Source: Arabidopsis thaliana (taxonomy: Eukaryota > Streptophyta > Magnoliopsida > Brassicales > Brassicaceae). Taken from it: 64,000 nt of DNA. Below the pieces are notes generated by a model, which made no database searches, was not told where the DNA came from, and saw only the letters and a list, made by a program, of their open reading frames with translations. Numbering within the stretch: position 1 is the first letter of the stretch; each line of letters opens with the position of its first letter. Both the position numbers and the translations under genes were made by a program. Shown piece by piece: positions 21,726 to 33,118 of this stretch. The stretch covers positions 6,696,001 through 6,760,000 of the forward strand of contig NC_003070.9 of assembly GCF_000001735.4 (NCBI RefSeq). The letters run 5' to 3'.

Positions 21726-22637
21726 TTTGTATTGTACTGAGTAAAAGCAAATATGTGCAACCAAGAGTTGTTTCTTTTCTGAATATGTATTATAAAGCAA
21801 TGTATTGTAACCAAACAAAAAGATATATGTATTGTTTTACAAAATTTTAGTTTTTTCTTAGAGAACCCCATTAGTGGTTTTAAATTTTTAATCATTGGAG
21901 GACACAAAACTTAAGAGCTTCTATGCAAGTTTTTAAGTTTGAAAAAGCTAAATTTATACTTATAAAATGCAAAAAACTCATCATGGGCTTGTAACCATTG
22001 AAGATGCTTTTAGAACTTTTTTTCAAAAATAAAATAAGAAAATTGGCTTTGTAGAAGACAAGGCACTCAATTAATGGCGGCCCATATTTTTTAAATAGCC
22101 CAAGAGCACACTATGCCGTTTTCGTTTTAGGTTCCGTCCAAAAATTAACAATATTTTCGTCGAAGTTTTTCATTTTGATTTTACTCCCTTTTTATGTCAT
22201 TTGGAGTTTTTGTTACATTTCTTTTTCTTATATCTCTTGTTTTTTAACGCAATTTATTTTGATTCTAGTAGTTAAATCTTGTATTCATTTTTTTAATAAT
22301 CCTTTTGGTAACTCAAAAATAAAAATTGAATTGAAAAAAATAAATAGAAAAAATTGACCTAATTTAACATGTTTATCGTGTATGCCAAACCTATTTTGAA
22401 ATTGGGATGTCGTCCTCTTAGTTACACAAAGATTAACCTACTTCGTTAAGTCTTATATTATCCTTAATATTAAGACAAGAATAATTCTTTGAGTGTCCTT
22501 TTCAAGTAAACAAAGAATATAACTTGATATAGATTATTTGATGGAGTATAAAAGAATATCTATCATCGTTACCTGAAACCAAAACATAAGAAAACCATAC
22601 ACAAAACTAAAAGTAAAAGCATAGATTTATTTCATCT
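21726..22637. other. spacer; upstream flank of DC1 copy 1
   Basis: From about 21930 the sequence is a close duplicate of 24760-25455, the upstream flank of DC1 copy 2 (shared GGCGGCCCATATTTTTTAAA and other stretches). No gene was seen. Confidence 0.7.
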
Positions 22638-23091
22638 ATGGAAATACTAATGAAAATTTACTCACTATCACTAATGTGACGGCTGCAATCAAGGCGAAGA
22701 TTCTTATAGCGATGGGTATCGTTGTTTCCGTTCTGGACTCTTCTTTCATAAGCAATGCTCCAACTCCGATATAGAGATCCATAATCTCTATCATCCACAA
22801 CATTCTTTGCATATCAAAGTAGTTGCTGAAAATGAAGATGTACATGAAAAATGCAAGCTTTGTAGAGGTAACTTGCCAAAGATGTATTACTATTGTTCTA
22901 CATGTGACTTTGCTATCGATTTGGTATGCGCAAGAAAAGAAGTCATTCTTACAATTGAAAGTCTAGAGACCCACGGGCATCGTTTATCACTTATTCCAAA
23001 GATGGTTATGTTTACTTGTTCTCTATGTGGACTGCTTGATGATCGGTTTCCTTATGCATGTATTAAATGTATTAAATGTTTGGTTTCATAA
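22638..23091 (+). pseudogene. DC1 zinc-finger gene copy 1, truncated
   Basis: The start (22638) and the following sequence are nearly identical to the DC1 gene at 25459. A small deletion near codon 12 brings an early stop. After the codons for LLDDRFPYAC the sequence jumps directly into the 3' flank that copy 2 has at about 28055. Roughly 2.1 kb present in copy 2 is therefore missing here, with TGTATTAAATG-type short homology at the junction. Residual codons keep C-H-rich DC1 modules (CKLCRGNLPKMYYYCSTCDF). Non-functional. Confidence 0.88.
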
Positions 23092-23318
23092 TATTTAACT
23101 TATAAATTTGTATACCTGCTATCTCCTCTTTCGTTTAAATTTAAACTTTCTTCGTTATTAAATATTTTATTTTTATAGTATATTTTAGAATGTTGAGTAC
23201 CCCATTTCTCAAAATATATTATGGGTATTTCTACTGCAATGTATAGAAATTTTCATCATTTAAATTTATTGAAAAGGTTTCTTTGAAAGGAAGGAAAATC
23301 GAATTTATAATTTTTAAA
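23092..23318. other. 3' flank of DC1 copy 1
   Basis: AT-rich; matches 28075-28314 downstream of copy 2. Similarity stops at 23318, where the Copia fragment starts. Confidence 0.75.
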
Positions 23319-24759
23319 AACCTTGTGCTGGCCGTAACTCAAACACTGTCTCTGCGGGTCCATCATCAAGCAAGGGATCTAATTCGGTTCAGGCAAATCA
23401 CATGTTCACACCAAACAGCGTTACATCTCCCGGTTTTTGTTTTCAACATGACAACTCAAGCTCCCCTCGCACCTGCAGATCTCGTTGGGATTAGTGGTCT
23501 AAACGATGATGATTGGAAATTGTTACAACACATGCTTGCAGAGCGCAAGAACAAGTCAACAGAACGTCTCTCCGGTAAGTTTTTCTTTGAATCATGGATC
23601 ATTGATACAAGCGCGTCGAATCATATGACGGGTACACTTGAGTTTTTGCTTGATATACATGGCATGGCACCTGTTTTGATAAAACTTCCGGATGGACGGT
23701 TCACAACCTCCACAAAACATGGTCGTGTTTTGATGGGTTCTTCATTAAGTCTCCAAGATGTGTTCTTTGTTGATGGGCTTCATTGTCATCTCATTTCAGT
23801 ATCACAATTGACTAGAGACAGTGGATATATGTTTCAGATAACTGACAAGGTTTGTGTTATTCAAGACCGCATCACGAAGACGCTGATTGGCGCAGGTGAA
23901 CAGCTTAATGGTCTTTATTTCTTTAGAGGATTGGGAGTTGCAGCGCCTGTTCAACACAAAGATTCTACACCCATCGATGTGTGGCATAGACGTCTCGGGC
24001 ATCCATCTTCTAAAGCTATGGAGATGTTGAAATTCTCAGATTTTAGTAGTAGTGGTTTTGATTCAAAAGATTGTGAGATTTGTATTAGTGCCAAGCAGAC
24101 AAGAGATTCGTTTCCTTTGAGTTCAAATAAAACAAGTTTTGCTTTTGAATTGATTCATTGCGATCTATGGGGTCCTTATCGATCATTCTGCTTGTGAATT
24201 CTCGCGACGATCTCTCACGGGCTGGTTTATACAACTAGGTGGTTCTCCTATTTCGTGGAAGACAAATAAACATGATGTGGTCTCACGTTCTTCCGCTGAG
24301 GCTGAATACAGGGCCATGGCTGACACCTTCAGTGAGTTATTATGGATCCGTCAGTTACTAAATGTTTTAGGAATTGATTGTTCACAGCCTATCACACTAC
24401 ACTACGATAGCTTGTCTGCAATTTAATTGGCTGCCAATCCGGTTTATCATGCAAGGACAAAACACGTTGGCCGTGATGTTCATTTCGTCCGTGACGAGAT
24501 AATTCGTGGAGTAGTAAAGACAACGCATGTCAATACAAAGTCTCAGCTCGCCGATATCATGACTAAAGCTCTTGGTCGAAAGGAGTTTGAAGAGTTCCTT
24601 TGCAAGCTAGGTATTGGGCTATATGGGCCTCGTTTAACTTAGTCCATATCTTGTAATTAGGTTAAGTCATAAGACTAATGTCTTCTCTTGTATATAAGGC
24701 AACGATCATGTATCGTAGCAAAATAAAAAAATCTTTTACATCTTCTGGGTTTCTTGACA
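23319..24759 (+). mobile_element. Copia (Ty1) retrotransposon fragment, broken
   Basis: Recognisable parts, in Copia order, are: a linker after gag; an aspartic-protease motif WIIDTSASNHMTG; the GAG-pre-integrase region (WHRRLGHPSSKAMEML, CEICISAKQ); and the RNase H C-terminal part (SRSSAEAEYRAMADTF, NTKSQLADIMTKALG). The element is much shorter than a full Copia and is broken, with a few breaks. A possible 3' LTR remnant covers about 24650-24759, ending in CA with TATATAAGG inside; no matching 5' LTR was found. It separates the two copies of the DC1 locus and belongs to a different family from the element at 8.2 kb. Age cannot be read without paired LTRs. Confidence 0.85.
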
Positions 24760-25458
24760 GTTTTTAAATTTGAAAGAGCTAAATTTATACTTATAAAATG
24801 GAAAAAACTCATGGGCTTGTAACCATTGGAAATACTTTTAGAACTTTTTTTCAAAAATAAAATAAGAAAATTGGCTTTGTAGAAGACAAGGCACTCAATT
24901 AATGGCGGCCCATATTTTTTAAATAGCCCAAGAGCACACTATGCCATTTTCGTTTTAGGTTCCGTCCAAAAACTAACAATATTTTTGTCGAAGTTTTTCA
25001 TTTTGATCTTATACTCTTTTTTTGTCATTTGGAGTTTTTGTTACATTTCTTTTTCTTATATCTGTTGTTTTTTAACGCAATTTATTTTGATTCTAGTAGT
25101 TAAATCTTGTATTCATTTTTTAATAATCCTTTTGGTAACTCAAAAATAAAAATTAAATTGAAAAAAAAAAAAAATTAACCTAATTTAACATGTTTATCGT
25201 GTATGCCAAACTTATTTTGAAATTGGGATGTCATCCTCTTAGTTACACAAAGATTAACCTACTTCGTTAAGTCTTATATTATCCTTAATATTAAGACAAG
25301 AATAATTCTTTGAGTGTCCTTTTCAAGTAAACAAAGAATATAACTTGATATAGATTATTTGATGGAGTATAAAAGAATATCTATCATCGTTACCTGAAAC
25401 CAAAACATAAGAAAACCATATACAAAACTAAAAGTAAAAGCATAGATTTATTTCATCT
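24760..25458. promoter_or_regulatory. upstream region of DC1 copy 2
   Basis: Duplicate of 21930-22637, with only scattered differences. It presumably contains the promoter of the DC1 gene; no specific element is claimed. Confidence 0.55.
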
Positions 25459-26883
25459 ATGGAAATATTAATGACAATTTACTCACTAGAACTAACCCGT
25501 GGGCTAAAATGTGATGGCTGCAATCTAGGCGAAGATTCTTATAGCGAAGGGTATCGTTGTTTCCGTTCTGGACTCTTCTTTCATAAGCAATGCTCCCGCT
25601 CCGACATAGAGATCCATAATCTCTATCATCCACAACATTCTTTGCATATCAAAGTAGTTGCTGCAAATGCAGATGTGCATGAAAAATGCAAGCTTTGTAG
25701 AGGTAACTTGCCAAAGATGTATTACTATTGTTCTACATGTGACTTTGCTATCGATTTGGTATGCGCAAGAAAAGAAGTCATTCTTACAATTGAAAGTCTA
25801 GAGACCCACGAGCATCGTTTATCACTTATTCCAAAGATGGTTATGTTTACTTGTTCTCTATGTGGACTGCTTGATGATCGGTTTCCTTATGCATGTACCT
25901 TATGCAATATGAGTTTTCACAAAGATTGCGCTGAATCCACACCAGAGATCAACTACTCTTGTCATCCTTGTCACATTCTCAAGCGTTTCACTCGTGTTCC
26001 AAGTTACACAGATGGAAAATGTTGTTTGTGTGGAAACACACCTTATAATGTATTTTATCATTGTTCTATTTGCGATTTCAGCGTGGATGTTAATTGTGCA
26101 AAGAATCCACCCCCTTTCACTCTTGTTCAATCTAAGGCCCATAAGCATGCACTCACTTTTATGCCGCAACGATATTTTGTTTGTAATGCTTGTGGACTGG
26201 ATGACGACCCTAATCCTTATATATGTATTCCATGCAATTTCATGATCCATCGAAATTGTATTGATATACCACGCGTCATAAAGATCAGTCGTCATGATCA
26301 CCGTATTTATTACAATCATTATCTTGAAGCCGGAGACTGGAATTGTGTGATGTGTCATAAAGAGATAAAGTGGACATGTGGAGCTTATTTTTGTTCGCAA
26401 TGTCCTAGTTTTGCCATTCATGTCAGATGTGCCACAAGGTACGGGGTTTGGGATAGGATTGAACTGGAAGGCATACCAGAAAATACTTTAGAGGTTAGAT
26501 CATATAAAGTGATCAAAGAAGGAGTAATAGAGCATTTCACTCACAAGGATCATACTTTAAAGCTTAGAGAAAAAAGTGATAATGATGAATGCATCTCCTG
26601 TAAAGCATGCACCTATCCCATATTTTCTAGCCCATTCTATAGTTGCATGGAATGTGAAAATTTTATCCTTCATCAAAAATGTGCTTATCTCCCAAAACAA
26701 AAAGTAGATTCCCTTTACAAGATGTCGACTACTTTATCTACGAGAGGTGTGGGAAGCAACTCCTTTGAAATTTGCAGTGCTTGTCACAAAATTTATAATG
26801 GTTATACATACGAAAGTGATGATAAGTGTGTAGGCCTAGATGTGCGATGTGGTTCTATTTCTGAGCCTTTTGTCCATTGTTGA
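25459..26883 (+). pseudogene. DC1-domain Cys/His-rich protein gene, first part (copy 2)
   Basis: A single open frame of 474 aa rich in DC1 (C1-like) modules with Cys-X2-Cys...His-X2-Cys patterns: CDGCNLG, CKLCRGNLPKMYYYCSTCDF, CSLCGLLDD...CTLCNMSFHKDC, CCLCGNTPYNVFYHCSICDF, CNACGLDDD, CVMCHKEIKWTC, and CSACHKIYNGYTYE. Plant DC1 proteins form large tandem families; several members take part in defence or cell-death signalling, but most have no known partner. The frame ends where a solo LTR begins (26878), so the 474-aa product lacks the last modules, encoded further on. Most exon content is continuous, as is usual for this mostly intronless family. It may be transcribed, but the intact protein is not made from this arrangement. 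Confidence 0.85.
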
Positions 26884-27421
26884 GGGAAGAATTGGACAAG
26901 TCTCAATTCTGGCCCAAAAGGAGTTAACAGCCCGATTTCGATTTATAAGTCAAAGCCCGTTACAAACAAAGCCCAATCTGTTGAAAATGAATGTTCTAGA
27001 GAAAGGACAGATCATCACATTAAACAGAGGGAATTGGCCGGATTACCCTCGTCGTACGCCCTAAACAAGCGGCTATAAATAAAGAATGGAAAGAAACGTT
27101 GATGGGACAGAAGAGGGGCTCTAATACAACGACAGTACGACTACAAGCGAAGAAAAGATTGTCGACGCCCTCGTTCGACGAGCTGAACCACGGAGGAAAG
27201 ATCGCCCCGACCTCAAAACCGTTGACGCCCTCGTTCGACGAGCTGAATACTCGAGGAAGGATCACCCCGACCTCAAGATCGCCACCCCCACTCTTCCCCG
27301 TTCCGAAATCGTCCTCCTCAACTCGTCCACCTCGTTTAGCTTCCGGCTCGAACAACTTGAAGATTCTTCTTACTTCTCCAGAGATCCCATTCGTTGTACT
27401 TGTTTGATTCCTGCATCAACA
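26878..27421 (+). mobile_element. solo LTR of an LTR retrotransposon
   Basis: The 544-bp segment starts TGTTGAGGGAAG and ends GCATCAACA (TGTTG/CAACA terminal inversion). It is flanked on both sides by the perfect 5-bp target duplication TCCAT (26873-26877, 27422-27426). It has a TATA box CTATAAATA at 27073-27081 and an internal 60-bp tandem pair (27161-27220, 27221-27280). There is no interior, so it is a solo LTR left by LTR-LTR recombination. The family is probably Ty3/Gypsy, but this is not certain from ends alone. The perfect target duplication suggests a fairly young insertion. Confidence 0.9.
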
Positions 27422-27426
27422 TCCAT

Positions 27427-27930
27427 GAAAGTCACCCTCTTCATTCATTATACATCAACTATTCAAAGGGAAACATGTTTTGTAATGCTTGTGGAGATAA
27501 TGCAACTATGGTCTTGAGTTGTGAGGAGTGTGAATTTGTTTTAGACATCAAATGTTCTGTTTTACCAAAGATATGTGCACACAAAAATGATAAAGATCAT
27601 TTTCTCTCTCTATGCTACGGAGAAAACACGAGTGAGCGGTACTGGTGCGAGGTATGCGAGGAAGAACTAAATCCGAAAAAATGGTTTTATACATGTTATC
27701 AATGTGCTTTCACTTTTCATATCAAATGTGCTCTCGGAGACTTCACATGGATGGAAACGAATTGTGATGATGAATATACCAAAAATGTGTTTCGTAATAA
27801 TCGTATGTCTCGACCGATATGTACTGTTTGTTATTCTCGTTGTCAATTCCCATCCGTCTTGCTCTTTGATTTAACCTGTTGTTGTTCTCTAAGATGTTTC
27901 CAAAAAGCGGTCCACATCGAACCCGAATGA
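27427..27930 (+). pseudogene. DC1 gene, last part after the solo LTR
   Basis: The open frame continues the DC1 family pattern: CNACGDNATMVLSCEECEF, CEVCEEELNPKKWFYTCYQC, FHIKCALGD and CTVCYSRC, ending at the stop at 27928-27930. It is the C-terminal part of the gene at 25459, separated from it by the solo LTR. It lacks its own promoter unless the LTR TATA box at 27073 provides one. Confidence 0.85.
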
Positions 27931-28054
27931 GATCCTTGCATCCGGCTTGCTATTGATTTATCTCAAGTGGATTTACAACAAATTCATTGTTGACAGGTTG
28001 TTTCGCCTCAAAAATAACATCTAAACACACAATTTATTATTTGTAAATAGAAAA

Positions 28055-28500
28055 TATGTATTAAATGTTTGGTTTCATAATATTTAACTTATAAATTTGT
28101 ACATCTGCTATCTCCTCTTTCGTTAATATTTAAACTTTCTTCGTTACTAAATATTTTATCTTTATAGTATATTTTAGAATGTAGAATACCCCATTTCTCA
28201 AAATATATTATGGGTATTTCTACTGCAATGTATAGAAATTTTCATCATTTAAATTTATTGAAAAGGTTTCTTTGAAAGGAAGGAAAATCAAATTTATAAT
28301 TTTTAAAAACCTTAACTTGTTAGCTGTTTTTACATTATTACAGAAAGCAATCATTTTGTAAATAAAATAAAAGTCTTATGAGCTGTTAAGATTGTAAAAT
28401 CAATTTGGACATCAAATGCTCTGTTTTTACAAAAGCTGATATGAACACAAATATGACTAAGCATTATTTTCTGATGACTTATATTTAGTTATTTTTCTAA
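28055..28500 (+). pseudogene. 3' flank of DC1 copy 2 and a further small DC1 relic
   Basis: 28055-28314 matches 23062-23318. After it, 28400-28490 resembles the DC1 coding stretch at 27540-27610 (LDIKCSV... then AD/AH-N-K-H-F), so a third, very short DC1 remnant is present. Confidence 0.6.
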
Positions 28501-28668
28501 CGACCGATCTAACGAGCATTTAACTAGCCTTTAAATGCATGTCTTTTTTCCAACCACAAACAAGACAGAGACAAGTAGATGAAAGATGTATACAAATAAT
28601 TAACTGTAATCTGTGATAGATGATGTACAGAACTATAGATAGACAGTAACAAAAAAAAAGTAAAAGAA

Positions 28669-31533
28669 TCATGGACGCCACAAAGTCTTTTGGGCACATA
28701 ACATTCCTTCTTTGTCTTGAGCATAAGTCATTCGAATCTCCCAATGCAAGCTTCTTAATATCTCTTCCAATGGCTCTAATATCTCCACTTTGTCACGCAC
28801 AACCACCCAACCTCCAGGCCTTGTCAATCTATCCATCTCCACCACGATCGAAGCCGGCTGCTTACACCTGCGACAACAACAAAGATATGGAGATTTCACG
28901 GCCAGGTTTCTCATTTGACAAGCAAATTTGGATTCAAGATCCCTACTAGTTTACCTGTTTTTGAGCCGCGAAAAGAGATGATCAGCATGAAGAAGGTCAT
29001 AAGATCTTGGATATGTTCCAAATGGTTCACACCAATCATGGTATATACCAAGGAGGCCTCTTTCGTATATGAATGGAAGTGTGTCTGGTGAATGCACAGG
29101 CACTACATTCATTACCCACACATTCTGCTTCACAAGTGATGCCCCAAATCTGTTGATTATTTTGTGAGAATTCAAAACCAGTAAGAATCACCAAAATTCT
29201 GTTCTAAGAAGAGTATAAATGATCTCTCCTTTTTTCATACCCGCCATAGATAGCTGTCATGTCCATCACATTCCGGATATGTAACCAGTCGATGCCTAAT
29301 CCAGTGAGGTAAGATTTGTTTACCATAGCATTCCAATGATTTGTATCTTCCATAGCTTTCTCTTTGCTGGTTAACCACTCAGGGTATGTTTCAAGTCGCT
29401 TTGGCCATTCTTCAGGCCACTCTGCTCCATGTTGTTCTATAGCCGACGGTATTTCATATATACAAGTTTTCATCGGCACATACCTATCCAAGGATGGAGC
29501 ACGTGAAAATGTTCATCATAATGGACATAAGAAGAAAGAAAAAGTCATGCCATTTAGATTATCACCATTGCTTTACTTACCAGGCTGCATCTGGGTTTTC
29601 GTTGTCCTCGCAAAGAGGTGGATTTTTCTTCCTTCTCAGTTCATAAATATCATTTGATTCTGGTTTCTGATATATCCTCACTCCCATTTCACTTGCTTCT
29701 TCGGTCTTGTGTGCAAGAATGTTCCAACAAATAGAAGCTGTCAATGCAGTCATCGCTGCAAAACCCACACCAGAGACAAGTTGATAAATGCTAAAAGCAC
29801 AAGTAAAATTTTGATGTGTTCAAAATCTTAGATACATCATGTTGATGAAAAGCTTAGATCCACCATTTTCCTAATATTATGGATTTTTCAGTGCGAGTTA
29901 AATGACATATGAATATATATACCTTCATCATCCTCAATCTTGTCATTATTACTTGACAAAATGAAATATCCATTAGGCCTTAATATTCTGTTCATCTCCA
30001 GGAGAAGTTTACCACCTGTGATTGCGGAAGTATAAGTACTCATGACTCGAAAAGCATATTGACAATAATGACACTGTTAGAGAAACTATTACTTACCATG
30101 AGAATGCCAGTGGACTCCGCAAGCAGCACAATGAATGGTATCGAAGACTCCACTAGGAAAAGGAAGTCTTCTACTTGCTAAAGAGCTGACAAAAGTAGGA
30201 AACCCGCGCTCAAGAGCGACCTGTGCTAAGTCGACTAGATCGTCCTTTAAACCTAGAGACACCGTCAAAACATCCTTATCCAGCAATGCAGCTACAAAAC
30301 TTGAATCTGAGCATCCAATGTCCAACACTATACGAACATTCTTCCCCCATTCAATATCTGGTACCATCTATCAAACACCAATCATGTTTTTATCTCTAAC
30401 ACAGAACTTGTCTCCAATGAAAAGCCAACTTCAGAGAGTAACAAATGATACTCACCTCTTGAATGAATTCAAGGTACTGTAGAACATTTCCGTTGAACGT
30501 AGTCTGGTTCTGTGGAAAAGATAGGTATTCACCGGTTTCATTCACCCAATTATGCTTCTTAATATACGCAGCCAACTTCGGATGTGCCACGTTCTTATAC
30601 AATATCTGATGTTAATAAATAAAAAAGACATTAGATCAAAAGAACTTGAACCAAATATCTCAAAGAAGCTCCAAAAATTTAAACCTTAGATTTGCTTTCA
30701 GGCCAGGAAACAGGAGGATCATAGCCATCATGTGGAAGAGGAACAAGACACATAACTGGTTTCTTAGGACAACTCCTCTCTCTATGTCTATAACTCTGAA
30801 GCCTCCCTATTAACCCATCATTATCAATACATGGCATGTAATTGTGCTTGCTCCTAGTGTTACACAATCTCCAGCTATACTCAGCTTTAGGATCAAACAC
30901 CGGACCTTTCCTCTTCCTCTTTTTACTTATCTCGTTTACAGTTACTTCCTCATTCTTTTCTTCCACTTCTTCATCAACTGATGCACTTGAATCATCCACA
31001 CTTCCATCTCCATTTCCATCAGATTCTCCTTCATTGCCATCTGACTCAGTTCCTTCTTCTCCATCTTCCTTATTAGACTGATCAGAATCGTCAGATTCCG
31101 CCTCTTCATGTTCTTGATCCTCCTTAACCACAACTTCTTCAACCACAGGCTTTGGCACATCCTTCTTCTTATGTGGATGAGACACAGCATGCTCTTTCTT
31201 TTTCTTGGTTTCATGTTTATGAACAGACGAACCTCCAACTTTTTTCCCCTCTTTAGATTTCGAACCAGATTCAACTTTACCTCTCTCATGTAATTTGCTA
31301 GATTCAGACACCTCATGAGCTGACTTAGTGCGAGATGACACTGGCTCAGCTATGTCGTCGAAGCTTTCTCTCTGGACATTAAAGGTAGAAGCAGAGGAAG
31401 ATAAGAAGGACCAGAAGAAGACGAAGCAGAGACCCAAAACAACTATGAACGTCATCTTCACCCAAATCCCTCGTGGCTGTTTAATCCTACGCGCGAAATA
31501 AGCAATCCCCATTTCTCGTTTTCTCTCCATCAT
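28669..31533 (-). CDS. PMT28: PMT28-type putative methyltransferase (QUA2/PMT family)
   Basis: Eight exons on the minus strand (31533-30685, 30605-30456, 30367-30097, 30015-29923, 29755-29581, 29483-29241, 29149-28955, 28867-28669) give 724 aa. The N-terminus has a basic patch and one transmembrane helix ([20 protein letters not shown]), marking a type II Golgi protein. A long acidic and lysine-rich stem follows (about residues 60-215, many E/D/S and KK runs). Then comes the PMT catalytic domain, with the SAM-binding motif [19 protein letters not shown] and the later [16 protein letters not shown]. Plant PMTs act in the Golgi on cell-wall pectin, QUA2 being the homogalacturonan methyltransferase. 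The target of this member is inferred. The frame is open further upstream to 31698; 31533 is chosen because PMTs begin just before the basic patch. Confidence 0.93.
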
Positions 31534-33118
31534 TTTTAAAATCTTAAAGAAACCACTTTTAACGCAACTGAACAACAGAGATCTGCAAAGAAGTACTTTA
31601 ACCAAACTTGAGATAAGCTCGGAGGCCAAGAATTTGATCAAAACTAAGCAAACTCTGGGAGCTAAATCAGGATCTCCGCAAGTAAGGTTCTTGAGCACGA
31701 TTTAGTAGGAATTTGCAGTACCCAGATTGGAAAAGCTGCTAAAAGAAGAAAATTTACAAATCTCAGATTTCTATCACGGGAGAAAAGAACGAAACACAGT
31801 AGAAATTTGCAGTACCCCAAATCGAATCGTAAAAATTTAAGCTTGATAATCAATCACATAACTGAAAATTACGACTCTTTTTTAAGCTAACACTAATAAT
31901 ATTATCCTCAATGCTTTTTTCTCACTTTTTTCCTTGTATAGTTGAAAGTTGAAAAAGAAAAGAGAAGAAGAAATGGGAAATTCTGGCTTTTCACTTTTGG
32001 TAATAAATAATAACTGAGAAGTGGTCAGAACTCAGAAGTTGGTCGGGTTTCGGAAAAGTGCCAACAAGAGAGTCGAAACAGCCGGAGGTGACGGAGAATT
32101 TTAATTTTTGGTCTCTCTTTAACAGATCAGGCATTAAGCCCAAATGGATTTGAAGTAAATCAGCCCAATGGGCTCATTACGGTTGTACAATATACATGAA
32201 TGTTGATTACTGTATAGGTAATAAATACACAGTAATGCATCATTTCATCACTGTTGTTACTTGTTAAAATTCGAAAGAGCATAATAGAAATCTCAACTTC
32301 CAATGAGATTTGGATTCCATAAATTTTGCCACAATTTATTTAGAACTCACAACAAAGTCAACATTGCTGTTAACTCTAGATATCTTGCTTCAATTACAAT
32401 AGTCTTTACATCCTTTAAAATCTTTCAATTTTTTTCTTTATTCATACATTACTTGTTCTGATTTTCCCATTATACTACTCCTTTCTATTTCAAACTCTTG
32501 CTTTCTGTCATTAGCAAATAGAGAAAGTGATTTCTTAACCAAACTTACAAAATTGGAACTTAACAAGAAAGAAGAAAGTTCGTTTTGTTCACGTATAAAA
32601 GGAACATGCTGCCATTTTAGGACAAGTTTGTACATTTTTAAAATTTTAAAAACTTTTACAATTACAGAATTTAGCTAATAATTCCGACATGCTAAAAAAA
32701 CTCTTTTTACTATTTTTTTTTTAAGAAAAGGAAATAATAAAAACAGCTCGTCATGATGCATAATTATGTCAAGATTCGTTTCAAAAAAACGTGGACCCCT
32801 ACCGCCTCCTCCTCCACTACTACTACCACCACCACCTTTGGTTTCCGTTTCTCTGTATATTCATTCCTCGAAACCCTCCAAAAACCCATTTCAATCAATT
32901 TCTCGCTTTTGCCCTCTACGTTTCTCGTCCTGGGTTTCTCAAATCCAGCTCAGTTTATTCCCCAATTCAATAATCAAAACTCTGTCTTTTGGTGGGTCTT
33001 CGTCAAAGCTCTCTCCTTTACGGTCCTTTTCTCCAGCGCATGAAATAATAAAGGACACCTGTATTTATTAAAATCACTACATTTTCCGTAACAAAAAAAA
33101 TCAAACTTTGTTTTCTCA
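31534..33118. promoter_or_regulatory. bidirectional spacer between PMT28 and KCS4
   Basis: Head-to-head spacer of about 1.6 kb. Site II-like motifs (AAGCCCAAATGG, GCCCAATGGGCTC) lie near 32138-32175. The KCS4 leader contains a CCT/ACC trinucleotide-rich stretch (32800-32840) inside an upstream open frame beginning at 32753, a possible uORF. No other gene was seen. Confidence 0.5.

Noticed and set aside
25900-26421. 173-codon minus-strand frame inside the DC1 gene
   Set aside because: A shadow of the Cys/His-rich coding frame on the other strand.
30842-31316. Ser/Pro-rich plus-strand and Arg-rich minus-strand frames over the PMT28 stem
   Set aside because: Alternative-frame shadows of the acidic/lysine-rich stem region.
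32753-33071. Overlapping plus-strand frames before KCS4
   Set aside because: Low-complexity Thr/Pro runs from trinucleotide repeats in the leader; kept only as a possible uORF note.
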